The position numbers were made by a program, and so were the translations under genes. A stretch of DNA of 64,000 nt, from positions 4,139,501 to 4,203,500 of the forward strand of contig NZ_CP076132.1 in NCBI RefSeq assembly GCF_018736045.1, written 5' to 3'. This DNA is from Flammeovirga yaeyamensis. Lineage in GTDB: Bacteria; Bacteroidota; Bacteroidia; Cytophagales; Flammeovirgaceae. Below, piece after piece: positions 8,857 through 17,509 of this stretch; position 1 is the stretch's first letter; every line of letters begins with the position of its first letter. The notes under the pieces are model-generated. The model was not told where the DNA came from, did no database searches, and saw only the letters and a list, made by a program, of their open reading frames with translations.

Positions 8857-9429
8857 ATGAAAAAGCTTTTTATTATCCTAGCATTTGTAGCCTTTCAGTT
8901 TACTGCTCAAGCACAAGATCAATTATTAAATTTTGGTGTAAAAGGAAGTATTGGCATGTCTAATTTTTCTTTTGGAACATCTGGTATTGATACCGACACG
9001 AGACAATCTTGGGAAGGTGGCCTAATGTTAAGAGCTAATATTCCTGTGCTACCAATTTATGCGCAAGTTGAAGCACTTTACACTAATGTTGGAAATACAT
9101 TTACGGTAGGAAATCAAGCACCACAAGAATTGGTAACTAACAGAGTGGAAATTCCTATGATTTTAGGTGCTAAGATTGGTTTAGGTGATGTTAGTGCTCG
9201 TGTATTTGGTGGTATTATCGCTCAAAAAACAGTACGTGATAACCTATCTGAATTTAGTAATGAAGTCGAATTAAACGATTTCGGATGGGGATGGCAAGCA
9301 GGTGTTGGTGCCGATTTCAAAAAGTTTACTTTGGATCTGAAATATCAGAAAGGAGCCAACATAGCAGCTCATGGTCCAAGTATTGAGAGTAATCAATATT
9401 TAGTAAGCTTTGGTTATTTCATCTGGTAA
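8857..9429 (+). CDS. Outer-membrane beta-barrel protein (OMP_b-brl type)
   Basis: A 190-residue protein. I start it at ATG 8857 because this gives a proper signal peptide (MKKLFIILAFVAFQFTAQAQ); an upstream in-frame ATG at 8812 would bury it. The mature part has alternating Gly/aromatic beta strands (FGVKGSIGMSNFSF at the start, YLVSFGYFIW at the end), as in small 8-stranded PorT-like barrels of Bacteroidota. It lies 105 bases after the LytTR regulator gene and ends at two tandem hairpins. A structural or adhesion role is possible; no specific function can be given. Confidence 0.8.
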   Translation: MKKLFIILAFVAFQFTAQAQDQLLNFGVKGSIGMSNFSFGTSGIDTDTRQSWEGGLMLRANIPVLPIYAQVEALYTNVGNTFTVGNQAPQELVTNRVEIPMILGAKIGLGDVSARVFGGIIAQKTVRDNLSEFSNEVELNDFGWGWQAGVGADFKKFTLDLKYQKGANIAAHGPSIESNQYLVSFGYFIW

Positions 9430-9458
9430 TTAGAATTCAAAAAACCACATATAGTTCT

Positions 9459-9493
9459 AGGATAATTTGAGATAGTATATCTCATTTTATCCT
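9459..9493 (+). terminator. Hairpin after the beta-barrel gene
   Basis: Imperfect inverted repeat with 16-base arms (9459-9474 and 9478-9493, 14 of 16 paired) and a 3-base loop. It lies 30 bases after the stop codon and just before a second, perfect hairpin. There is no T tract directly after it. Confidence 0.5.
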
Positions 9494-9505
9494 ATATAAA
9501 AGTAA

Positions 9506-9537
9506 AAAGCATTGATCTGTTTATTGATCAATGCTTT
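9506..9537. terminator. Bidirectional terminator between convergent genes
   Basis: Perfect 12-base arms AAAGCATTGATC and GATCAATGCTTT with an 8-base loop. It sits between the plus-strand barrel gene and the minus-strand 54-codon gene ending at 9563, so it can serve both. Confidence 0.75.
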
Positions 9538-9562
9538 CTGTATTTTAGATGAAAAGAGGGAA

Positions 9563-9727
9563 CTAATTTTTTCCAAAAAACGGAATAAAACAATATGCTT
9601 TTATTGCAACACCTACCGTACATAGGGCTATTGATAAAACAACAGACATTCCTACTTGGTGTAGTGTAACTCCCATAGTAGTAAAAAATACTCCGAAGAG
9701 TAGCATTAATAACTTATTAGCTTGCAT
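9563..9727 (-). CDS. Small hydrophobic membrane protein, 54 residues
   Basis: A short ORF read on the minus strand: MQANKLLMLLFGVFFTTM at the start, then a second hydrophobic stretch, ending YCFIPFFGKN. It predicts two membrane helices with a short turn and a basic/aromatic tail. Support for a real gene comes from a strong hairpin terminator 25 bases past its stop and a TAATTTTG promoter box 41-48 bases before its start. Composition is coherent for a membrane protein. I know no function. It does not belong to the upstream methyltransferase gene, from which it is separated by 118 bases. Confidence 0.55.
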   Translation of the reverse strand: MQANKLLMLLFGVFFTTMGVTLHQVGMSVVLSIALCTVGVAIKAYCFIPFFGKN

Positions 9728-9767
9728 TAGGTGTAACTTAAAATTCGGGATTGTTAAATATTATTCA

Positions 9768-9791
9768 CAAAATTACCAATCGGTACCGAAT
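9768..9791 (-). promoter_or_regulatory. Promoter and palindrome upstream of the small membrane protein gene
   Basis: On the minus strand, TAATTTTG (plus 9768-9775) is a perfect TAnnTTTG box. Directly upstream, in the spacer, lies the near-palindrome AATCGGTACCGAAT (9778-9791, core CGGTACCG). This could be an operator. The -33 element is weak (GTTA). Confidence 0.4.
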
Positions 9792-9845
9792 AACCTAACT
9801 TTTCTACACATTATTTTGTTTTAAAAATCACTCTAAAGAATCTTT

Positions 9846-10553
9846 TTATTTTATCCCTCCAAATGCACCAAAACACATGTTTTTATGCAGGATTTCAACC
9901 TTAGAAAAACCTATTTTTTTCATCAATTCCAATTGATAGGTCATTGATCTAGGAGAATCTTCTTTTTCGATATAGTCCAAGACATTTTGAGCATATTCCT
10001 CTCCTCCTACTTCAGTTAGATATTCTTTGTATAAAGCCCATGTATATTCATCTAACCTAGGGTCGTCTTGAGTAATTAAATCGGATACCATAAATACTCC
10101 ACCTGGTTTAAGCAAAGAATATATTTTAGTAAAAGTTGTTTCCCAATCTTCATCATCCCTTAAATGATGTAATACTGCTCCAGCTAAAATGATATCGAAT
10201 TGTTCCTTTGGTAGATCTACCTCACGAATATCTCCTTGCTTCATATCGATTGTTCCGGTGGTATGTTCTCTTACTCTCTCCACTGCTTTTTTCAACATCG
10301 GTAGACTTAAATCAACAAGTGTACAGTTTAGATCGGAAACTTTCGAAAGCATCATTAATGTATAATTCCCCGCACCACAGCCAATATCTAATACATGTTT
10401 AGCTTGAGGTACTATACGTTTAGAGGCCTCTGTGATCAGTTCTAAGGAAACTTTGGCGTCAATTGTAGATACTTGCCCCGTATCTAAATTGGAAAAACGC
10501 TCGACATCCTTATCAAATCGTTCTTTGATTTCTGCAGTTGTTGATTTAATCAT
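9846..10553 (-). CDS. Class I SAM-dependent methyltransferase
   Basis: A 235-residue soluble enzyme with a standard Rossmann methyltransferase core: motif I VLDIGCGAGNY (about residues 54-64), an acidic residue ending strand 2 (TLVDLS), DIILAGAVLHHL for the post-III region, and the LLKPGGVFMVSD run. The substrate cannot be inferred; small-molecule and tRNA-modification (CmoA-like) methyltransferases share this pattern. It lies 20 bases downstream of lgt on the same strand and could be cotranscribed with it. Confidence 0.85.
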   Translation of the reverse strand: MIKSTTAEIKERFDKDVERFSNLDTGQVSTIDAKVSLELITEASKRIVPQAKHVLDIGCGAGNYTLMMLSKVSDLNCTLVDLSLPMLKKAVERVREHTTGTIDMKQGDIREVDLPKEQFDIILAGAVLHHLRDDEDWETTFTKIYSLLKPGGVFMVSDLITQDDPRLDEYTWALYKEYLTEVGGEEYAQNVLDYIEKEDSPRSMTYQLELMKKIGFSKVEILHKNMCFGAFGGIK

Positions 10554-10573
10554 AATAATTAGTTTGGTAAAAA

Positions 10574-11422
10574 TTATAATGCAGGAGTTAATACTGCATT
10601 TTTTGATTTAGTGGTTTTCCATCCGTAAGTCATTAAAGCAATACCTACAAGCACATAAGGAATACTTAATAATTGTCCCATGTTGAATGTAAGTCCGTCT
10701 TCAAAGCCTACTTGATTCTCCTTGATAAATTCTATAAAGAATCGGGCGGTAAATATTAGAGAGAGTACTAAGCCACAAAAGAAGCCGTTCTTTAATTTCG
10801 ATCGGTAGTTTTTGTAGAGGAACATCATTATTCCAAAAATGATAAACAATGAAATCGCTTCGTATAATTGTGCCGGATGCCTAGGCAATGCATCTATTCT
10901 CTGAAAAATAAAGGCCCAAGGAAGATCGGTTGGAATACCTATAATTTCTGAGTTCATCAAGTTGGCCAATCGGATAAATCCACAACCTAACCCACATACT
11001 ACGGCTAACAAATCTAGTATATCTAAAAATTGATGTTTTGCCTTTTTAGAATACACAAACAGTGCGATAATTAATCCCAAAGCTCCACCATGACTTGCTA
11101 AACCACGGTAACCTGTCACTTCAAATCCTCCTTCAGGAAGAAATTTAATAGGTAAGATCATTTCTATTGGATGATCCAAAAAATAGGAAGGTTCATAGAA
11201 CAAACAGTGTCCTAAACGTGCACCCACAAATATTCCTATTACACTATAAGTGACTAACTTTTCATAGTTCTCTTTTGGCAGATTTTCCTTTTCAAAAATT
11301 TTCCCTAATACCAATGAGCTGAAATAAATTCCGAGCATAAATAAGAGGCCATAATATCTTAATGAAAGTCCAAATAGGTTAAAAATTTCTGGATCAGGAT
11401 TCCAGGTAATAAAATTTAGCAT
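10574..11422 (-). CDS. lgt: Prolipoprotein diacylglyceryl transferase
   Basis: A 282-residue inner-membrane enzyme that moves diacylglycerol from phosphatidylglycerol to the lipobox Cys of prolipoproteins. Family hallmarks are visible: LRYYGLLF near the N-terminus, GARLGHCLFYEP, the SHGGALG loop (the essential-His region), and RLANLMNSEIIG with the conserved Arg, Asn and Glu. About seven membrane helices are predicted. It serves all the lipoproteins encoded in this window (DM13, LruC, DUF1254 and others). Confidence 0.95.
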   Translation of the reverse strand: MLNFITWNPDPEIFNLFGLSLRYYGLLFMLGIYFSSLVLGKIFEKENLPKENYEKLVTYSVIGIFVGARLGHCLFYEPSYFLDHPIEMILPIKFLPEGGFEVTGYRGLASHGGALGLIIALFVYSKKAKHQFLDILDLLAVVCGLGCGFIRLANLMNSEIIGIPTDLPWAFIFQRIDALPRHPAQLYEAISLFIIFGIMMFLYKNYRSKLKNGFFCGLVLSLIFTARFFIEFIKENQVGFEDGLTFNMGQLLSIPYVLVGIALMTYGWKTTKSKNAVLTPAL

Positions 11423-11500
11423 AAGTCGATAGATTAGTTTAAAAATTAGAGATTTAAGTCAGATAGTTTGACGATAAACACAAACAAATATAGATGAAAA

Positions 11501-11532
11501 AAGGTGATGTAAATATAATTTCACATCACCTT
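11501..11532 (-). terminator. Terminator of the chromate-transporter gene pair
   Basis: Arms AAGGTGATGT (11501-11510) and ACATCACCTT (11523-11532) are perfect. Read on the minus strand, the hairpin is followed by a run of T. It lies just after the stop of the second CHR gene and before lgt. Confidence 0.8.
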
Positions 11533-11536
11533 ATTC

Positions 11537-12133
11537 CTAAAATATTACGATTCCTACGAGGGCACTCAATGCAATTAATGCAATAGGATGTACTTTTTTA
11601 TCAAAGAATTTGAGAACAATACCTACAATCACAAACAGAACGATTGAGGCATAATGAATGTCAGTGAATGAATCACCAAAGAAGGTGCTTTCAGCAATTT
11701 TCCATCCTGCAAAGAAAATCAGCGCGATGGTTACCGGTTTAATTCCGAAGAAAAATGCTTGCTTCCATTTATTCTGTTTCATTTTTCTTAGAATTTCAGA
11801 TAAGGCAACAATACATACAACGGAAGGTGTGGCTAAACCGGCAGTGGCAAATAGACCTCCTATAAATGCTCCTAATCTCCCTCCTACAACCATTCCTGCT
11901 TCGTTTCCTACAAATGTAGCCGAGTTAACAGCTATAGCACCTGGAGTCATTTGTGCTAAGGATAACACATTATAAAACTGTTCTGGCTCCATCCATCCAT
12001 TCTTTTGGAATTCTACCACAAATAAGGGGACCATGGCCAAACCTCCACCGAAACTAAAGAACCCAATCTTTAGAAATGTGAAGTATAAATCGATATATAC
12101 CTTTAAGGCTTCTATTGAGAATGCTTCCATCAT
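11537..12133 (-). CDS. chrA: Chromate transporter, half-size CHR protein (second of pair)
   Basis: A 198-residue membrane protein made of one CHR domain. The start GFFSFGGGLAMVPLF and the AQMTPGAIAVNSATFVG run are hallmark CHR-family motifs. About six hydrophobic helices follow. Its ATG overlaps the stop codon of the preceding CHR gene by one base (TAATG), so translation is coupled. Long-chain ChrA proteins carry two such domains fused; here they are separate, so the two products probably pair with opposite topology. The export substrate could be chromate or another oxyanion. Confidence 0.88.
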   Translation of the reverse strand: MMEAFSIEALKVYIDLYFTFLKIGFFSFGGGLAMVPLFVVEFQKNGWMEPEQFYNVLSLAQMTPGAIAVNSATFVGNEAGMVVGGRLGAFIGGLFATAGLATPSVVCIVALSEILRKMKQNKWKQAFFFGIKPVTIALIFFAGWKIAESTFFGDSFTDIHYASIVLFVIVGIVLKFFDKKVHPIALIALSALVGIVIF

Positions 12134-12687
12134 TATTTCAGTAGTTTTTTAATTTGATTAGGCATTGTTACTAGCATCAAAATGCCTGTGACTGCTCCAA
12201 GTATGATTAATAAAATGGGGTGGATATTGAAGACAAATAACAATATACTTGCTCCTAAAAAGATGGATAAACCAAACTTTTCAGTAATACTACCTTTAAA
12301 CATTTTCCAAACTGAATGGCCAATTAATGCCACAATACAAGCTCTTGCACCTAAGAAAGCTTTCTGAGCAATAGGATGTTCGAAAGATGTATTAAAAAGG
12401 TGATAGATTATGGTAATCACTAAGTAAGAAGGTGCCATTACACCTATGGTTGTCATGATCCCTCCTAGTAAACCTTTCTCTCTATAGCCCACAAAAGTGG
12501 CCGCATTAATAGCAATGGTTCCTGGAGTCATTTGAGCAATGGACATGATTTCCAATAATTCGTCATTGGTGAGCCATTTCTTTTTATCAATTAGTTCTTT
12601 CTCTAAAAGAGGAACCATAGCGTATCCACCTCCAAAGGTGAACATTCCTACTTTGAAAAAGCTGAAAAATAATTCTAAGTATATCAT
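12133..12687 (-). CDS. chrA: Chromate transporter, half-size CHR protein (first of pair)
   Basis: A 184-residue single CHR domain: GMFTFGGGYAMVPLLEKEL at the start, the AQMTPGTIAINAATFVGYR run, then four to five further hydrophobic helices. It shares clear motif identity with the partner encoded directly downstream, consistent with an old tandem duplication. Short-chain CHR proteins usually occur as such pairs. No ChrB or other chromate-resistance gene is next to it, so a role in chromate resistance is not certain. Confidence 0.88.
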   Translation of the reverse strand: MIYLELFFSFFKVGMFTFGGGYAMVPLLEKELIDKKKWLTNDELLEIMSIAQMTPGTIAINAATFVGYREKGLLGGIMTTIGVMAPSYLVITIIYHLFNTSFEHPIAQKAFLGARACIVALIGHSVWKMFKGSITEKFGLSIFLGASILLFVFNIHPILLIILGAVTGILMLVTMPNQIKKLLK

Positions 12688-12991
12688 TGGTTCTGTAATC
12701 AGGTAAGGTCGTGTTTTGACTTATCAACAATAATACAATATACATACAACTATCTTACAGTTACTTTACAATCAATAAGAGAAAAAATTCATCAAACGTT
12801 AATTTCTCTAAAAAACACAATTGAATACCCTATCAAAGCCGCAGATTCTGTTATATGCTTTTTTCAACAAATAATTTTACTAATTTGCTTTATTATTAGA
12901 TTATTAGTTCACTAATTACCAAAAACAAAGTGTCAAATTTACTAGTGAACAACTCTGATTATAACATTATAATTTATACTAATCATTCATT
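12688..12991. other. Divergent intergenic region with an inverted repeat
   Basis: 304 AT-rich bases between the CHR pair (minus) and the M16 peptidase (plus). The one clear element is a perfect 8-base inverted repeat, GTTCACTA at 12907-12914 and TAGTGAAC at 12943-12950, 42-85 bases before the peptidase start. I see no gene here and no promoter box close to consensus. Confidence 0.5.
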
Positions 12992-15946
12992 ATGACTTAC
13001 AAATCAATTTTAGCTTCTGTCTTGATGTCAGGTGCTTTGTTGCTTGGTGGTAATTCTACCCAAGCACAAGAAAAATCAGAACTCGAGTATAAAACGGTTC
13101 CCAACGACCCTCTAAAAACTAGAATTTATACTCTTGATAATGGTTTAAAAGTGTATCTATCGGAATACAAAGATGCCCCAAGAATCCAAACGTATATTGC
13201 TGTAAAAGCTGGCGGTAAAAACGATCCGGCTAACGCTACAGGACTTGCTCATTACTTGGAACATATTATGTTCAAAGGCACTTCACATTTTGGTACATTA
13301 GATTGGGGTACAGAAAAAGTGTACTTAGACAGTATCGAAAATATGTTCGAACACTACAGAACACTTACAGATCCTGAAGAAAGAACTGCCTACTATAAGA
13401 AAATTGACCAAGTATCGAATGATGCTTCTAAGTATTCAATTGCAAATGAATACGATAGAATGATCGGAATGATCGGTGCTAAAGGTACAAACGCTTACAC
13501 TTCCAACGATAGAACTGTTTATGTAAACGACATCCCTGCCAACGAATTAGAAAGATGGTTGGAAATTGAAGGTGATCGTTTTAGAGAAATCGTTCCTCGT
13601 TTATTCCACACAGAGTTAGAGGCGGTTTACGAAGAGAAAAACAGATCTTTGGATAATGACCAAAGAAAAGTTTTCACTGCAATGTTTGAGTCTATGTTCC
13701 CTAACCATCCTTATGGAACACAAACAGTTATTGGTACGATCGACCACTTGAAGAATCCATCGATCACAGAAATCAAGAAATATTTCAATACATATTACCG
13801 TCCAAACAATGTTGCTATTTGTTTGAGTGGTGATTTGGATCCTGATAAAACAATCGCTTTGATCCAAAAGTATTTTGGTGATTGGAAGCCGGGTGATATT
13901 CCTGAGTTTACTTACAATGAAGAAAAGCCAATTACTGCTCCAATTGAAAAAGAAGTATTTGGACCTCAAACAGGAATGGTATTCCTAGGATATAGAATGC
14001 CTGGTTTAGCATCAGATTCTAGAGATCTTCTTAAAGAACAACTATGTGATATGATCTTGGCCAACAGTGCTGCAGGTTTAATCGATTTGGACTTGAATCA
14101 AACACAAAAAGTAGTGAATGCTTCAAGCTTCGTTTATCCGTTTAACGACTATACTGTACATTGTTTGTATGCTATCCCTAGACAAGATCAAACACTAGAA
14201 CAAGCGAAAGATTTACTTTTAGCTGAAATGGATAAGCTGAAAAAAGGTGAATTCGAAGATTGGTTATTGGAAGCAATTGTCAATGATTTCAAGAAATCGG
14301 AAATCAAGAAATTAGAAAGTAATTCTGCTCGTGCTGATGCATTTGTACAAGCATTTACAAGAGATATCAAATGGGAAAACTACATTGATGACATCGAGGT
14401 GATGAAGACAATCACTAAAGAAGAAATCGTGAAGTTTGCTAATGAAAGATACAAAGACAATTATGTAGTTGTTTACAAAAGAGTTGGTGAAGACCCGAAC
14501 AAAATTCAGGTAGATAAGCCATCAATTACTAAAGTAGAATTGAACAGAGGTAAAACGTCGAAATTCTTTGACAATATTGCTTCTCAAAAGTCTGCAAAAT
14601 TAACTCCTATGTTCTTGGATTACGAAAAGGATATTCAAGAGGGTAAACTAAAGAGAAAAGTAGTTGTTCGTTACAAACAAAATGTAGAGAACGACTTATT
14701 TAACTTATACTACATTATTCCAGTTGGTAAAGACACTGATCCAACTTTAAGTCAGGCAGTACAATACTTAGAATTCTTAGGAACTGATAAAATGTCATCT
14801 CCTGAAATCAAACAAGAATTCTACAAATTGGGTGCAAGCTTTAGCGTAAACTCTTCTGCTGATCAGGTGTATGTTTCTTTGAGTGGATTGACAGAAAACA
14901 TGGTTGCTTCTATCCGTCTTTTCGAGGATTTATTAAACAATGCAAAAGCGGATGAAGCTGCATTGAAAAATATGATTGCCAACGAAAAGAAAAGTAGAGA
15001 AGATACCCAAAAGAATAAAGGAGCAATTCTATTTACAGGTTTAATGAATTATGGCTTATATGGTGCTGATAACCCTGTAACTAATGGTTTATCAAATAAA
15101 GAGTTGGATCTACTAACTCCTGAAAAATTGGTAAACAAGATTCATCAGTTAACAAAAATGGAGCATCACATTTTATACTATGGTCCTGAATCATTAAAAT
15201 CTGTAGTAGCAACTTTAAATAAAGAACATGTAGTTCCTAAGAAATTACAAGCTGTTCCTGCTGAGAAAGAATTTATGATTAACGATATCGACAAGCCAAA
15301 AGTATATTGGGCACATTACGATATGGTACAAGCAGAAGTTCTATTCTTAGCTAAAGGTGATGTTTATGACCCTCAAAGAATTGCTGCAGCAACACTTTTC
15401 AACGAGTATTTTGGAGGTAGTATGAACGCTATTGTATTCCAAGAAATGCGTGAAGCACAAGGTTTAGCTTATTCTGTTTTCAGTAAATATGGAGTTGCTT
15501 CTGAAAAGAACAAACACGATTACACTTTAGCATACATCGGAACTCAGTCGGATAAACTTAAAGAGGCAATGGCAGGTATGATGAAATTACTTGAAAATCC
15601 TCCGAAAAACGAACAATCATTTGATGCTGCTAAGAAAGCTGTATTAAGTAAGCTTGAAAGTGAAAGAATTACTAAATCAAGCGTGTTATTTAATTATGAA
15701 GCGGCCTTGAAAAAAGGAAATGATCATGATATCAGAAAAGATATTTATGAAGCAGTACAAACATTAACGATAGATGATGTGATGAAATTCCATGATGATT
15801 TTATCAAAGGAAAGCATTACAATATCTGTGTAGTGGGTGATGAAGAAAAACTAGATATGGAAACATTAAAGAGCTATGGCGAATTAAAAGAGCTATCTCT
15901 TAACGATATCTTCGGTTTTGACAATGAGCCAAGAGATGCTCAATAA
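12992..15946 (+). CDS. M16-family zinc metallopeptidase (two-module, secreted)
   Basis: A 984-residue protein with a signal peptide ending near residue 25 (TQA-Q). The N-terminal M16 module has the inverted zinc motif HYLEH at residues 87-91 and a downstream Glu in the ELEAVYEEKNRS segment (about 210-215). The second half (about 550-984) is a further M16-type module without HxxEH but with the substrate-binding Arg/Tyr-type run REAQGLAYSVFSKYG. This layout matches pitrilysin-like/PqqL-type peptidases that close like a clamshell around peptides. It is likely periplasmic. It forms its own transcription unit ending at a strong hairpin. Confidence 0.92.
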   Translation: MTYKSILASVLMSGALLLGGNSTQAQEKSELEYKTVPNDPLKTRIYTLDNGLKVYLSEYKDAPRIQTYIAVKAGGKNDPANATGLAHYLEHIMFKGTSHFGTLDWGTEKVYLDSIENMFEHYRTLTDPEERTAYYKKIDQVSNDASKYSIANEYDRMIGMIGAKGTNAYTSNDRTVYVNDIPANELERWLEIEGDRFREIVPRLFHTELEAVYEEKNRSLDNDQRKVFTAMFESMFPNHPYGTQTVIGTIDHLKNPSITEIKKYFNTYYRPNNVAICLSGDLDPDKTIALIQKYFGDWKPGDIPEFTYNEEKPITAPIEKEVFGPQTGMVFLGYRMPGLASDSRDLLKEQLCDMILANSAAGLIDLDLNQTQKVVNASSFVYPFNDYTVHCLYAIPRQDQTLEQAKDLLLAEMDKLKKGEFEDWLLEAIVNDFKKSEIKKLESNSARADAFVQAFTRDIKWENYIDDIEVMKTITKEEIVKFANERYKDNYVVVYKRVGEDPNKIQVDKPSITKVELNRGKTSKFFDNIASQKSAKLTPMFLDYEKDIQEGKLKRKVVVRYKQNVENDLFNLYYIIPVGKDTDPTLSQAVQYLEFLGTDKMSSPEIKQEFYKLGASFSVNSSADQVYVSLSGLTENMVASIRLFEDLLNNAKADEAALKNMIANEKKSREDTQKNKGAILFTGLMNYGLYGADNPVTNGLSNKELDLLTPEKLVNKIHQLTKMEHHILYYGPESLKSVVATLNKEHVVPKKLQAVPAEKEFMINDIDKPKVYWAHYDMVQAEVLFLAKGDVYDPQRIAAATLFNEYFGGSMNAIVFQEMREAQGLAYSVFSKYGVASEKNKHDYTLAYIGTQSDKLKEAMAGMMKLLENPPKNEQSFDAAKKAVLSKLESERITKSSVLFNYEAALKKGNDHDIRKDIYEAVQTLTIDDVMKFHDDFIKGKHYNICVVGDEEKLDMETLKSYGELKELSLNDIFGFDNEPRDAQ

Positions 15947-15961
15947 GCCCCAATAACCATT

Positions 15962-16003
15962 AAAAATAGCCAAGTTCTATCGAAGAATTTGGCTATTTTT
16001 TTA
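15962..16003 (+). terminator. Terminator of the M16 peptidase gene
   Basis: Arms AAAAATAGCCAA (15962-15973) and TTGGCTATTTTT (15989-16000) with a 15-base loop, continuing into T. It lies 16 bases after the stop codon. Confidence 0.85.
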
Positions 16004-16134
16004 TGTTCTTAAATCGATATTATTGATTATATTAGTAATTGATGATCGATTATCTATATTTTTGCTGTTGACAATTTCTAATATCAAATAATCGATACAT
16101 TAGAAATACACAAATTAACCTATCTTCTAAATAT

Positions 16135-17436
16135 ATGAATTCAAGAATTATTTCTATACTTCTCTTATTTTTTCCTTTACTATCCTTTGCCTCTTTAGAA
16201 AACATTAATGCGCCTATTCCTTCTCAGTTTGAATTAATGGGATCAAAAGTGGTCATTACAAATGGAGGAATGCAAAAGGTAATGGTCAAGTACAATAGTT
16301 TAACTCGATCAGAAAAACATTACAATGAATTGCTCGAAAGATGTAATTCTTACTTCCCATATATTGAAAGAGAATTATTAGCAAGAGGAGTACCAGGGGA
16401 ATTTAAATATCTTGCTTTACAAGAATCTTTATTGGATGGAAATGCAATTTCCAATGCAAAACCTCCTGCAGTTGGTTTCTGGCAGTTTAAAGATTTTACT
16501 GCTGAGGAAAGAGGCATGAAGATCAACCGTTCTTTGGATGAAAGAAAAAATGTAGTATCCGCCAGTATTGGTGCTGCTGATTACTTATCAAAGAATTATT
16601 ATTATTTGGGGAACTGGTTCTATGCCATGATTTCTTATCATGATGGTTTAGGTGGGGCGAGAAGCTATATCAGAAACCATAAGCTTAACTATTACAATCA
16701 TGTAACAATTAACGAGAATACTCATCCATATTTGATTCATTATTTAGCCCACTATTTTGCATTTAAAGACAAAGTTGGTTTGGATGATGGTCATTTCGTA
16801 ATGATTGAATTCCCTACAAACGGATATACTTTAAAAGAGGTTTCTAAATTTACGGGGCAATCTCTAGACATATTGGCTAAAAATAACACTTGGTTGTATG
16901 GAAGTTACATCCCAGAAGATAAAGTTTATTCTGTAATGATCGAAAGTAAGCCTGATGAAATCAATCAGATTGTTGCAAGCTTATCGCCTTATGCTAAACC
17001 TCGAAAAACTAGAGCTAGAAAAGATATATTTAAATTTTATGCTGATTCTATTCAGGAAAACTATCCATTTGTTTTACCTATAGAAAAAGGTGTGCAAGGA
17101 GAGAAATTTGAATTGGCCTTAGTGAATGGAGTAAAAGCTGTCATTCTTCATGAGGACATGACACAAAAAGAATTATCAGAAGCTGTGGGTATTTCTAAAG
17201 GAAAGATTAGAAAATACAACTACGAAGGTAAAGATGATGTGCTCATCAAAGACTCACATTATTATATAGCTCCGCTTCCTCTAACTATTCCTGAATCTTA
17301 TCATATTATGAAAGACAATGAGACTTTAACATTTATTGCCGTTAAGTATGGTATATCGCTTAAAGCGCTTAAAAAATTGAATGATGTAAGAAAGGAAGAG
17401 GATGTAAAAACTGGGGATAAGATTTATTTCAATTAA
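16135..17436 (+). CDS. Membrane-bound lytic murein transglycosylase, MltD-like, with LysM
   Basis: A 433-residue secreted enzyme. A signal peptide (about 1-19) is followed by an SLT domain with catalytic Glu97 in LALQESLLDG, the GFWQFKDFTA run and the AMISYHDGLGGAR substrate-groove region. A weak LysM-like stretch lies near 225-290, and a clear C-terminal LysM (about 390-433) begins YHIMKDNETLTFIAVKYG. It cleaves the glycan strands of peptidoglycan to 1,6-anhydro products in the periplasm. No lipobox is seen, so it is probably soluble or held to the wall by LysM. Confidence 0.9.
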   Translation: MNSRIISILLLFFPLLSFASLENINAPIPSQFELMGSKVVITNGGMQKVMVKYNSLTRSEKHYNELLERCNSYFPYIERELLARGVPGEFKYLALQESLLDGNAISNAKPPAVGFWQFKDFTAEERGMKINRSLDERKNVVSASIGAADYLSKNYYYLGNWFYAMISYHDGLGGARSYIRNHKLNYYNHVTINENTHPYLIHYLAHYFAFKDKVGLDDGHFVMIEFPTNGYTLKEVSKFTGQSLDILAKNNTWLYGSYIPEDKVYSVMIESKPDEINQIVASLSPYAKPRKTRARKDIFKFYADSIQENYPFVLPIEKGVQGEKFELALVNGVKAVILHEDMTQKELSEAVGISKGKIRKYNYEGKDDVLIKDSHYYIAPLPLTIPESYHIMKDNETLTFIAVKYGISLKALKKLNDVRKEEDVKTGDKIYFN

Positions 17437-17453
17437 TATATTCTATCCACAAC

Positions 17454-17489
17454 AAAAAGGCCGAATCACTAAAATGATTCGGCCTTTTT
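17454..17489. terminator. Bidirectional terminator
   Basis: Perfect arms AAAAAGGCCGAATCA (17454-17468) and TGATTCGGCCTTTTT (17475-17489) with a 6-base loop. The T/A runs on both sides suit both the transglycosylase gene and the convergent gene at 17510. Confidence 0.9.
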
Positions 17490-17509
17490 GCTATACATAA
17501 TTTCTAAGA

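Noticed and set aside
11658-11975. 105-codon open frame on the plus strand
   Set aside because: It is opposite the CHR-domain gene and shows no own signals; a shadow frame.
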